Part shown: in pieces, positions 45,189 to 56,093 of the stretch | How the letters are laid out: each line of letters begins with the position of its first letter | How positions within the stretch are numbered: the first letter of the stretch is position 1 | Assembly: GCA_002077065.1 (NCBI GenBank) | Contig: NAJO01000012.1 | Coordinates: 372,001-436,000 of the forward strand | Direction of reading: 5' to 3' | Origin: Cryoendolithus antarcticus | Taxonomy: Eukaryota; Ascomycota; Dothideomycetes; Cladosporiales; Cladosporiaceae | DNA length: 64,000 nucleotides | Program-made: the position numbers and the translations under genes | The notes under the pieces: generated by a model | Databases searched by the model: none | Told to the model about the DNA's origin: nothing | The model's input: the letters and a program-made list of their open reading frames with translations, nothing else

Positions 45189-47884
45189 TCACGCCCTACC
45201 CTTCTCAACATCAGTCCTTCTGCCCTCTTCCTCCACCCTCGCCTCCTCCTCCGCGACCTCCTCGACCTTCTCGCTCTCCTTGCTCTCCTTGCTCTTTCGC
45301 CTGAGCCCCTTGATCTTCCTCCCCATCTTGCCAGACCACCGGTGCAGCGGCCTGTAAACCAGCACAACCGGCTTGCCAACGACCTTTGCAATCTTCTCGA
45401 ACAGCCAGTCAGGAACCAATCGAATCAGTACGCCAAAAGGCAGCGATAGCGATCCGATGCCGATACTGATCCCCCAGTCCCTGTCCCTGTCCGTGATTCG
45501 CTGGATAGAGAACGCTCGTCCACCAACAGACATGATCATGACCTGGCATCCAATCATCGCCAAGAAGACAACGACGAAGTAGTAGTTCTTGAACACTCCT
45601 TGGAAGACATTGAACTTGTTGTCCAGTCTGCGGTTATTGAGCATGTTGCTGATCTGCAGGTTGACATAGGTGGCGAAAACCAGGGAACGAATCTCCAGAC
45701 CGTCAGATGGTATGCCGAGCCAGGCGGGGGCGCCGTAGTACATCGTGAAGGTGACGATGAGTTGCAGGATGGCTTGGCCGATGTCTTGCTTCCACATCGT
45801 GATAGATATGAGAGGGGCTGAGCGCTTGAGTGGTTTGCGGTCCAGTATTTCCTCGGTCGGCGGATCAGAGGCCAAGGCTAAAGCGGCGAGCGAGTCCATG
45901 ATCAAGTTGATCCAGAGGAGTTGTACGGCAGTGAGGACAGGCCGCATATCGCTGCTTGCGAGCGCGGAGACAGAGGCGATGATCACAGCCGTGATGTTGA
46001 CAGTGATCTGAAACTGCAGGAACTTCCTCACAGCGTCGTTGACAGCGCGACCCCACATAAGCGCTGTGAGGACGGAGGTGAAGTTATCGTCCATGAGGAT
46101 GATGGCGGAAGCTTCCTTGGCGACTTCAGTGCCGGAGATGCCCATAGAGAAGCCAATGTCTGCTGCTTTCAGCGCTGGGCCGTCATTCGTACCGTCACCT
46201 ATCACAGCTACCACTTCGCCTAGCTCACGGAGTTTCGTGACGAGAATGCGTTTCTCTTCTGGGGAAGAGCGGGCGAGGACTTGGAGACGAGGCAGGGTTT
46301 CAGCCATCTGAGCGTCCGATAGGATGCGGAAGACCGGGCCCTCCATGACAATGCCGTCGGTGTATATTCCACAGTCGGTGGCAATGGCGCGTGCGGTAAC
46401 GACGTTATCGCCTGTGACCATGCGGCAGCTGACGCCGGCCATGTGGCACTTCTGGACTGCTTCGGGGACGCCTGGTCGAAGAGGATCTTGAATGCCAACG
46501 ATACCGGTGAAGATCATCTCCTTGAGCACAGCATCGAAGTCGGCTTGTGAACGATCATTTTCGTCCTCGCAGCCAGCTGGCGGCCACTGCTCGAAGCCCT
46601 TCGTGATCAGTGCGATAGTGCGAAGTGACTGCTTTGCATACAGATCGACAAGTTTCTCCAGGGCCTCTCGGTCTTCGGAAGTCATGGACCGGGTACTGGC
46701 AGAGCTGCACATCGATGTGCAGTGACCGAGGAGAATTTCTGATGCACCTTTGACATTGAGTCGGTAGGTGCCATTGGAAAGTCGCTGCACGACTCCCATG
46801 CACTTGCGACGGGAGTCGAAGGGGACGAGTTGGATAATGGTCGCATTCGAGCGCTCTTCGGATAGTGGACCCATACCGATTGAACGAGCGAAGCTGAGCA
46901 AGCCATTGTCAGACTCAAAAGCTGTCGAGTTGGTGGTAATGGCATCGATCAGCTGGCTTTTCTCATCATTGCTCAAGTTATTGGCGAAAAGGGCCAGACG
47001 TGTCTCATTGGCGCTGTTGTTCTTATCGTCGAATATTTTGGTGCCGAAGAAAGTACCAGTAACGACAGTCATGACATTCTGAGTGAGCGTGCCAGTCCTA
47101 TCAGAGCAAATGGTGGTCGCATTGCCCATCGTCTCGCAAGACTTGAGGATTCGTACGAGGTTGTTCATTTTCGCCATTCTCGTTGATGCAAAGGCCAATG
47201 CCAACGTCACAGCCAGCGGCAGCCCTTCCGGCATAGCCACAACGATGATAATCACCGAGACGATCAAGATGTCGACAAATTGAGTGCCTGTTGCGAGCTT
47301 GACAGAGTGCTGTCAGACAGCCCAGTCGCAAAGCGGAAGAGCAGAATGAAGAACAGCAAGATCGCCGCCGTAGATCCGAGCTTTGCTATCGCACTCGCAA
47401 GGCCATCAAGCTTGACTTGTAGCGGCGTTGGCTGCATGTTGACACGCATGGCCATCATGATCTTGCCGAACGACGAGTTGACGCCAACAGAGGTGACCAG
47501 ATAGGTGCCGACACCTTCCAGCACCTTGCTGCCGGAGATGATGAATGGGTCCATTTGCTTGAGCTCGGTATGACCCTCGGCCAGCATTCGCATGACCTGA
47601 TCGCCAGGTGTCTTCCTGAGTGCATCGGACTCAGCAGTCGCTGAGCTCTCGTCGCATTTGACGTTGTGGCCACTGATGAAGATACCGTCTGCAGGGACCA
47701 TATCTCCAGGCTCGAGGTGGACGACATCGCCAGCCAGAAGCTCGTGGACACCGATAACATGAGACTTGCCAGAGCGGATGACATTGATGGTTCTGTCCTC
47801 CTTCTTTGCGTTGAGCTTGACGATGGCACGCTCCTTTTGGTAGTCATTGAGAGAACCGACCAGATGATATGTGAAAGTGTACAA
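45189..47884 (-). pseudogene. 5'-truncated, frameshifted plasma-membrane-type Ca2+-ATPase (P2B)
   Basis: Two adjacent frames carry the C-terminal three quarters of a Pmc1-like pump: 47884-47291 (actuator domain, DESSATAESDALRK) and about 47290-45189 (VAMPEGLPLAVTLALAF, phosphorylation site, IGDGTNDGPALK, last membrane helices). They are offset as if one base were lost near 47285, and no intron fits. The N-terminal cytosolic domain and first membrane helices are missing; the frame upstream of 47884 soon hits TAG. The phosphorylation motif reads SDRTGTLTQ, with Arg replacing the invariant Lys of DKTGT. Intact relatives move Ca2+ into the vacuole or out of the cell. The downstream 692-codon frame is otherwise open, so decay is probably recent. 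Confidence 0.82.
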
Positions 47885-48747
47885 GTACGATACGATGCGA
47901 GGGATTACGGCCTACCACGAAGCCATAAGGTGGTATATGACGAGCTACAGCGTACCGCCTCCTACGACGGTGGCATAGCACAGTCGAGGGTACGGAGGCG
48001 CAGCAGCGCTGGGCATGCTGAGAAGATGCAGCGATCGCATATGGGTGACATCTGCGTAGCCTTGGCCACGAATGCGAAGCGCTGGGCAGGTGGTCTCGGC
48101 GCTGTCAGTCTTTGCCAAGCGAGCATGAGAGATCGATCTTCAGCCACACCGAGACATCATCCCATCCTGAACGCCAGGGGCGAAGCAAGGGCGTCGAGAA
48201 AATGGATCGGGGGGTATTTGGGACGCTCCGCCGTCGGATAATGACCCTCCCGTGCTGGACCAGGTGTCAAATCATTTCCAGGCAATTATGAGCGATTGCA
48301 TGCGACTCAGCCTCGCTCGCTGTTAGTGAAGAGCAGCTTGGCAAGAAGTGACAGAGATTACGCCACTGGTAACATGTTCGATAGACGCACATCTAAGCGT
48401 ACGCTTAGCTCAGGAGTCTAGAAGATCCATGCGATGGCTTTGGTGGGCGAACGTGGCACGTATGGGTAAAGTTATGCTGCGCAAAAGTTTGACAGGGCCA
48501 AGTGAGGTTGGCAGTGACGCGGGCTTGGCGAGCGGGAGATTACGGAGACTGACAGGTACTGTGGAGGAGTATATCTGAGCATGGCGGCTAATAGAGGCGA
48601 TCGAGAGACCACACAAACACGTACCATCGACTACATGTGCACCCAACCAACTCTTGCAAGCGCGATGTCGAATGCTGCTGGAACATCTGGACACAAGGAG
48701 CGCTTGAGGCTGGCCTGCAGCTACGAATTTCCATCTCCGACTTGCGT
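47885..48747. other. Intergenic region upstream of the Ca2+-ATPase remnant
   Basis: About 860 bp. I searched it for the missing N-terminal part of the pump in all frames and saw none. No other gene is supported. Confidence 0.5.
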
Positions 48748-50030
48748 CTATCGCTGCTCCAGTTTAGCCAAGGCCTCGCGCCTCCCAGTGCTCTTGGGAT
48801 CCAGGTATGGCCTCTCACCAAGCGACACAGCGCGCTGGCCCGTGCGCTCGCCCTGGCCCTCAAAGTCGTACGTAGCCGTGTGATACACGCTCCTGTTATC
48901 CCAGATAGCGAGATCGTTGGGAGACTGCCATCTGTTTCTCACCTGGAGGTCGTGGTCTGAATGCGAGTGTCAGCGTAGGCTTGGAAGGAAGCTTACTTGT
49001 GGACTCACTCTCGGTGATCAGCTGCACGAACCAGCTGAGCAGGTGCTTGCTCTCCGCCTCCGACACCTTGTTGATTCGCTGCGCATGATGACCAACCGCG
49101 AAGACTGACTTCCAGCCAGTAACTGGGTTTGTTCGAATGACAGGATGTTGGGCCTTCAAGTCCGATCCGAAGTTCTCGGGCGAGCCGCGTTGAGCAGTGT
49201 ACAGCTGGAACCCATTTTTCCCTGCACTTTCATTGAAGATCGGCTGCGCAAAGGTGCCGGTCAGACCCTCGAGGAACTTCTGGTAAGCTGGGGAGATCCG
49301 GTCGTACACTTCGTAGCCGCTGGCCCAGAGAGTGTCACCACCGGTCTTCGGTAGCTGGGTGAGTCGTAGAACGGCGTAGTCGCTTGGCACAGGCTCGAAC
49401 GTGATGTCCGAGTGCCAGCCTCCGATGGTGTCAGCTAGGCGTGCCTACAACATTGCCAAGGTCTCGACGAGAAGATCACGCACCTTCCTTACTGCTCTGC
49501 TTTGCCTCCTTCGCGAACCGGTCGCTGTACAGCTTCTTTGCCTGCTCAGACGAGATGACCGATATCTCATCATCCTTGCCACCAAGAACGCGACCGCCGT
49601 TGCTCACGGGGTGGATATGCAAGCCGCTGGACTTTGGCTTGCCACTGAGCTCGCCGAGCTTCTGAATGAGCTTCTTCTGGAGGTCGTTATCGAGGTTGTC
49701 TTGCTTGCGGAAGAACACTACACCACGTTGCGAGACTATGGTGCGTTAGTCACATATCTTGGAGTGTTGTGAAAGCTCGTAACTGTGCATACCGGTGATG
49801 GCAAGATCTCGCAGCAGCTCGTTGGCATTGTCAGCCTTGAGCCACTCCGTGATATCAGCCTTGGGAAACTCCTTTCCGATGACTGGAGTAACATCAAAGG
49901 ACTCGAACTGATCGAGCACGCCCTTGAGCTGTAGTGGTGCTGTATTTTGAGACTTCGATGCAGCATCTGCGTTTGGTGCCTCAGTGTCTGTCTCCGCTGT
50001 CGAAGTAGTGCGGACTGTTGTGGTCGCCAT
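48748..50030 (-). CDS. TauD-type alpha-ketoglutarate-dependent dioxygenase, paralogue 1
   Basis: Four exons: 50030-49793, 49735-49484, 49434-49009 and 48956-48748 (introns 49-57 nt), 374 aa. GGWHSDITFEPVPSDYA gives the HxD iron ligands, and IWDNRSVYHTATYD the distal His. NPVTGWKSVFAVG and the Arg-containing C-terminus complete the TauD/TfdA fold. Such enzymes oxidise sulfonates such as taurine, or related acids, using Fe(II), O2 and 2-oxoglutarate. The upstream GTG at 50048 is ignored in favour of the ATG. A paralogue lies at 60267-61460. Acceptor GCCTAG for exon 3 was chosen because the nearer TTGTAG breaks the frame. Confidence 0.9.
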
Positions 50031-51277
50031 TTGATGTTGGATGAACACGTCAAGAATCTACCCTCTCACCTTTTGTGTCACAACTTCGAACTTATATACA
50101 ATGCTGTAGCTGCGACTCATTAATCCACTATGTTGCCATCAAGTCGCATTACCGAGACCGCAACGCCATTGGTCGTAGACCGCGGATAAAGCTAACGTGG
50201 TCGATGTGTTGTGAGTTTGGTAGGTAGATTCGCCATTGTAGTGTAGCTATCACGCCATACATAAGCGGGCAACTTCATCTACTTCTGTTGCGTGGCAACG
50301 CACGCAATCGGCTTGTCTTTCTTCTGTGAGTCCCACATGTGGAATCACGAATGGCACTAATTGCGTACCTTGAATTGTGTGAACGACGATCACCAGTTGA
50401 AGACGAGTAAGTTAAATATTGCACACAAATGCTTCTGTGCACCCTGACACTTGTCATGTCCTGGCAAACCCGTTGTATGTCCTCTCGATACACTGATCGA
50501 TCTCTTGACCCGAGTTTCTTAGAGCAACGCCAATGAGCTCAATCATCGGACCACCGTTCAAGAGAGGAGGTGCGAGATCGCCGTTCAGTCTTTCGTTGTT
50601 TCATTGCAGTAGCCGCCGGGTGGGGACCTGATACATATTAAGGTCTATAGACTCTATACCCTGCGTGGGTAATCAGTAGAACCGGAATAGTACATATAGA
50701 AGGCGCCGTGACTGAAGTCGTCTTGTACGCATGGGGAGATGCATATGTATCCACGCTTCAAGAAGACGGTCTACCTCGATGCCAGATAGTATTCCGGTCG
50801 TAGCCGCACGCCATCGTCGACAGCGAAGGCATCTTCGCGTCCGTCTGACGAGATTGCGCCTCTGACGTGTCCGTAGGCTATAGCATCCTCGCTCATTCGA
50901 CGGAATCGTATCGCCAAGTCGGATAAGCAACTTCGAGGTCCACTTCAGGAAGATTTTTAGAAGCTTCAGGCCTGCTGCCCGCCGTGGTCGAAGCACGGCG
51001 TGCACGCAGTGTGACATGGCAGCAATGGCGTGCGCGCAACGTGGATCTGAACTGTGTTACTCCATGCACCCACCTTCCCTGCCAATGACAGCCAAGATGC
51101 GCAAATTCTTCTGTGCGACTCGTTGGGTGTGAGTTGAGGCATTGCGCCATCGGATCCAGTAGTGACGAGCGAACAGGGCTCAATGCAAGTGTCGTATATA
51201 CCATGTTTCCGTCCGTGTCAAGGAAGAATGATAGTCTTGTACCTCGCGCGGTATTCGTTCGTGCCTATACAGAAGCC
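50031..51277. other. Intergenic between divergent dioxygenase and permease genes
   Basis: About 1.25 kb with short ORFs only. It likely holds both promoters. Confidence 0.5.
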
Positions 51278-54111
51278 ATGGCAGCTCCCATGATTGCTCA
51301 GGCTGTCGAGCCAACCATCGCAGCATATACGATTGACAGCGACAAGTCCACGAGAGATCTTAAGCATTCCTTGAGCTCGTCTGAGTCGCTCGCATCTTTC
51401 GATGAGAAGAATCCGTTCTCTGATCCCAAGATTGCCGCGCGCTGGCGACAGGTCTACGAAGACTCGCAGTACGAGAGTCGGAGTGCATTTGATCCGGAGT
51501 TTGAATGGACTGCGGCAGAGGAGAAGAAGCTCGTACGGAAGCTCGACTGGCGTGTCTGCTTGTTTGCTTGCGTGGCGTTCTTTGCGTTGCAAGTCGATCG
51601 AGGGAACCTGGCTCAGGCTGTGTCAGACAACTTTTTGTCTGACTTATCACTTTCCACGAATGACTACAACAACGGGAATACCATCTTCAAAGTTGTCTTG
51701 CACCTGCCAACATACATTGAGAGCAACCTGAATGCTGACAGCTTTTTTAAGGTCGCTTTCCTGCTCGCGGAGATTCCCAGCCAGCTTATCTCAAAAAGAC
51801 TGGTGAGTGTCGTGGACCGTGTTACTTACGTAGTTTTGGTTCCTGATCTCTGTTGCAGGGGCCTGATCGATGGATCCCGAGTGAGCTTCTTGGATGATAG
51901 GGCGGAACACATCCAAGTGTTGACATCTCATACTAGTGCAGATGGTTGCTTGGTCTATCGTCGCCGCCTCGCAAGCAGCTTTATCGGGAAGGACATCCTT
52001 CTACGTCTGCCGCGTCCTCATCGGTGCACTTGAGGGAGGGTACGTCCCGCCCTCAACCTCTTCGATCGAGTCTCGCTGACAAGTCTCCAGATTCATTCCT
52101 GATCTTGTATGACGGATCGACTGACCACTTTGTACCAGGAGAACATCAGCTAACACCGCTTGCAGGTTCTCTGTGCGTGTCTTTGCAGCACCCGAGCTTA
52201 GTCTGCCACCCCCTAGCTGACAGTGAGAGGACAGGGCTTTCGTACTTCTACATCGGCAAAGAGCTACCGATCAGACTTGCATTTTTCTGGACCGCACTTG
52301 ATGGCACACAAATCATCACATCCATCATGGCGTTTGGCTTACTGCATCTGCGCGGCGTACACGGTCTAGCAGGCTGGAGATGGTGTGTGACTTCTGAGAC
52401 CGTGAGCTGGCGATCGACTGACAGACCCAGGCTCTTCCTCATCGAAGGCATCATAACGTTCAGCATTGGGATTGCTGCTTTCTTCTCCATGCCCGGTGAG
52501 TAGCGACATGTGAGGGTGGTCATAATTGCCCGACCGGCTTACAAGTCTGATAGCGAGCGCCGTCGCTACGAAAACCAGGTTCAGACCCAATGGGTGAGTA
52601 CCCATATCAGCACAGGACCGCCGCTGAGGTGCTTTTGACGACTAGTGCTGACGGTCTCAGGTGGTTCACCGATCGCGAGGTCAAGATTGTCGTGAACAGA
52701 GTGTACGTATAGTTCACGCGGGCAGATGTCGACATCTGGGCCAACGACGTGCTGACTGTGTCTTAAGATTGCGTGACGATCCGACCAAAGGTATGCCCCT
52801 GATCCTCCCGGACGCACCCTGGCCAGGCGTTCACCGGTGAAGTAGATCGGTCCAATCGCTGATCGTAATCGCAGGCGACATGCACAATCGACAGGCAGTA
52901 CGTCGAGACGTTGGCTTCCTTGCTCAGTGATATTGACCACCACCTCCAGATCACACCAAAGCGATTATATCAAGCCCTGGCAGATTATGACATGTGGCCG
53001 GTGAGTTGAGGCGGTACAGCAGCGATCCGCAGCATGCTGACTTTGGCTTGCCAGATCTATGCCCTCGGCCTCATATGCTTCATTCCCATCTCAACTCCAG
53101 CAACATACCTCACCCTCTCCTTGAGGCAGCTGGGCTTCTCGACGGTGCGACCGACCAACACAGGATCGATAGCAATACTGATCTATTTTAGTTCGAGACG
53201 AATCTCCTGGTAATTCCATCTACAGCTCTCGCTATCTGCAACCTCCTACTCTTGACTTGGGTCAGCGAGCGGTTGAACGAACGAATGCTCATCGCGCTCA
53301 TCCAAGATCTGTGGTGAGTGCAGCCATACATAGTCCTTCTCCGTCGCAGCCGAACGATGGAATGAGCGTCTATACTGCAGCTCTTGCGGCGCCGTTGAGC
53401 GCCTGGCTCAGGACATTCGCTCTTCTCCTGCAGGCAGTGCATAGTACGTTCGCTAGCGTAGATGCACCGACGCCAGTACTGAGGACTTTGCGCTTGGCAG
53501 CAGAGGCGATCGCAGCAAAAGCGACCGCAGCGTGCTCGCTTTGAACATGGCTGATCGCAACATATAGGGCACTGCCATGCGTGATCGCACTCCGAGTATG
53601 GAGCGGCGCGAACAAGGAGCCTTGGGCGACTTATGCTCTATTGACGGTGCTACTGTCCTGTAAGTCCTCTCAAGCTCTCTTCCGTAGTGATGCTGACACA
53701 ATCCGCAGACCCTTACTGCCACGCTATCCTCGTCGGCCTCTCCTCCAGGAACTCCGGCTCTGTGCGGACTCGCTCCATATCAGCAGCCTGTTACAAGTAC
53801 GCAAGATGTATCCTTTAATGGGTGCATGATGCTGACTTGTCGGCAGCATGATGGTACAGCTCGGAGGTGTCATAGCCAGCCAGGTGTATCGCGCAGATGA
53901 TAAGCCGCTCTATAAGCGAGGCAATAGCGTGCTCGTTGCCATTGCTTGCTTATCGATTGCGCTGTTCATCTTCGCCAAGTTATACTATGTCTTGAAGAAC
54001 AAGACGAGGGCGAGGAAGTGGGACGCAATGAGTGCGGAGCAGAAGCAAGAGTATCTTGATACCACCAACGACCAAGGAAACAAGAGATTGGACTTCCGAT
54101 TCGCGCACTAA
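51278..54111 (+). CDS. Dal5-family MFS permease (allantoate/pantothenate-type), 18 exons
   Basis: Spliced length 553 aa. Exons: 51278-51691, 51752-51802, 51859-51880, 51937-52039, 52091-52106, 52166-52172 (7 nt), 52235-52382, 52431-52495, 52554-52593, 52661-52702, 52768-52790, 52875-52897, 52950-53000, 53055-53144, 53192-53313, 53568-53659, 53709-53796 and 53847-54111. Every join keeps frame and rebuilds family blocks: DWRVCLFACVAFFALQVDRGN, AEIPSQLISKRLGPDRWIP, LSYFYIGKELPIRLAFFWT, DYDMWPIYALGLI and YRADDKPLYKRGN. These anion:H+ symporters import allantoate, nicotinate-like or other small acids. Introns are 47-84 nt except intron 15 (254 nt). An in-frame upstream Met is possible. Confidence 0.9.
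52166..52172 (+). other. 7-nt microexon of the Dal5-family permease
   Basis: GTTCTCT sits between introns 52107-52165 (GTATGA..TTGCAG, branch GCTAAC) and 52173-52234 (GTGCGT..GGACAG, branch GCTGAC). Including it turns the join into DLVLWLSYFY, the expected helix; leaving it out shifts the frame. Confidence 0.8.
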
Positions 54112-55248
54112 GGAGGAGATGAAGGAGTGCGGCCTGTGACCCGTTGGAGGCGCGATCGTTGTATGCTGCACACCTGGTGACACAGCATTCTGGGGCCATG
54201 GGTGTCGTAGCTCAGATATTGGCTTGATAGAGTATGCATCTGCAGAGACCACTGCGAGTAGAGAAGCATCACATTCAATCTCGTCCTGTCCCCTGATAAT
54301 AAGCTGTGTGCAGTGCAAAACAAGTCAAATGCTGATGTGTAGACGATCGTACAGGTCGAGGTCCAGTGACGTGTGTTGGGCAACACCTCCAAGTGGAAGC
54401 GGGCACTTGACAACAGTGGAAAGGCGGATAGCCACACATCAGTGTCCTGAATGGGACGTGTATAACGTCAGTTCACTGCAGGGTCTTCCATAGACTCTCC
54501 AGGACGACTTCACTCTCTACCATCAAGCTCCATCCGGGCGCAACCACATGGCCTGGTAATTGACAGTTCATTCCGAGTGAGGCTGCAGCTCCTATCGAGC
54601 ATGCGCCGAGTACCGGCTGGCACCATGTCAATGACGACAGCGTGCCTCCCATGCAGGGCGAGAGTGTGGCCAATTCTGCTGTTTATCGATGTGATGAACC
54701 TCCGCAAGGAATCGGGAAGGGGTACTGGACCGTAAGCTTCTTAAGACAGCACCGGTAGTGTGATATTTGCACAGCGAGATACCCAGGAGAGCGCGAGGAA
54801 GTGTGATGTACTGATTAGGCAATGTAGTAAGTAAGCGGTGGTCCAGATTTCACGCTCGAAGGAAGCCGGACTGGTGCGGTGGACGGTGACAGCATGACTG
54901 ACGTTATCACAATGTCACCCGCAGCGTAGTGGTCTTGCCCAATGCTGTGACCAGTGCTCGGATCGAAGGCCAATTGAGGGTCATCAAGCTCGACCTTGCC
55001 AGGTTCGACGCCAACCACAAGCTCTAGGAGACGAGACGCGAAGACCGTCTTTGTACGCGTGTCCGTTAGCGTTGCCCACAGTCAATTCTGCAAGATAACC
55101 CCTTCGCTGGTAGATCAGGCAGGTTCATTGCGATTTTCCAGATCAAGGAATAGATGCCGCACGCAATGAATATGGCCAGGCTCCTAAGTGGCATGAAGTG
55201 GACAGGCCAAACCATATGAACACGTCATACAACGAGAATGTTCATAGA
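54112..55248. other. Intergenic, convergent 3' flanks
   Basis: About 1.1 kb between the permease and MHF1 stops. Only short overlapping ORFs; no RNA gene recognised. Confidence 0.5.
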
Positions 55249-55599
55249 TCAGCGTGCTGAGGGTCGATCCTTGATGGCTTTCGCCTCCTGCTTGAGCAGC
55301 TCCTCGAGTCCTTCGTTGCGGCGAGCGAGCAGCAGTACGTCCTTGGTGTTGATGGTGGTCCGCCCATCGTGCTTCGCAAACGTCTCCAGATCTTGACTGA
55401 CATTCTCTGTACGATTTCAGTAGCATTCTGCACGGTGAAGCTTCCTACGCGTACCAATCTGTGCGTACAGCATCTCGCTCAGCGAGCCGATGAAGTGGGC
55501 TGTCGCATTGATGTCTGTGTGGGCATCGATCGTTTGGCCGACGCTATACCATAGAGCAGCTTTGAGGCGCTCCTCCTTCTCCTCGTTGTCGAAGGCCAT
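55249..55599 (-). CDS. MHF1: CENP-S / MHF1 histone-fold protein
   Basis: Exons 55599-55455 and 55406-55249 (intron 55454-55407, 48 nt) encode 100 aa. ERLKAALWYSVGQTID, FIGSLSEMLYAQIENVSQDLETFAKHDGR and TINTKDVLLLARRNEGLEELL form the histone fold of CENP-S/Mhf1. With CENP-X/Mhf2 it acts at kinetochores and binds DNA with the Fanconi helicase FANCM/Fml1 in crosslink and fork repair. ATG at 55599 is chosen; the upstream in-frame MPF start lies before a non-conserved leader. Confidence 0.93.
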
Positions 55600-56093
55600 G
55601 ATTGTCTTCGGCTGCGTGATCGGTCCAGGCGATGGTGGTGATGTGAAGGGCATTCACATCGTGGTTCAGTGAAGGTGGAGACGCGTCGCATGATCAGCGC
55701 GTCATCTCGTGATGCACCTCGACCGCGCCTTCCAGTATTCTCTGCTCCTGCATCACCCATGACCTACCACAAGTACGCTGGAAACGCGAGTGCTAAGCTT
55801 ATGAACCATTACCAGAGCAGTATTGAGCGCGACGGTGCAGGATTTATCAGTCTGTGCACCACCTTTGCACGATGGTCACTGAGCCTTAATTGAGCCCCAT
55901 CAGAGCCTTGTGCTCGAGACTGCAGTGGGTAGCAGTGAGCAGTGTTGAAATGGGTGTCGGTGTCGTATCTGGGTAATGCTGTAATCAGCAGGCTATCCGG
56001 AAGATCTTTCACCATTCAGGGCAGGGCTTTGTGCGAGACGTGCTGTCAATCGCACACGCAAGGGTTGCGCAGTCCTCCTCGTCAGGCGCTATC
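55600..56093. promoter_or_regulatory. Divergent promoter region, MHF1 / zinc-motif gene
   Basis: About 490 bp between two start codons on opposite strands. No accepted ORF. Confidence 0.4.

Noticed and set aside
47666..48241. 191-codon plus-strand frame
   Set aside because: Half of it is antisense to the Ca2+-ATPase actuator domain; no protein-like features.
51278..54111. Reading the permease as a frameshifted pseudogene
   Set aside because: The many frame changes resolve completely with 17 GT-AG introns into one 553-residue protein.
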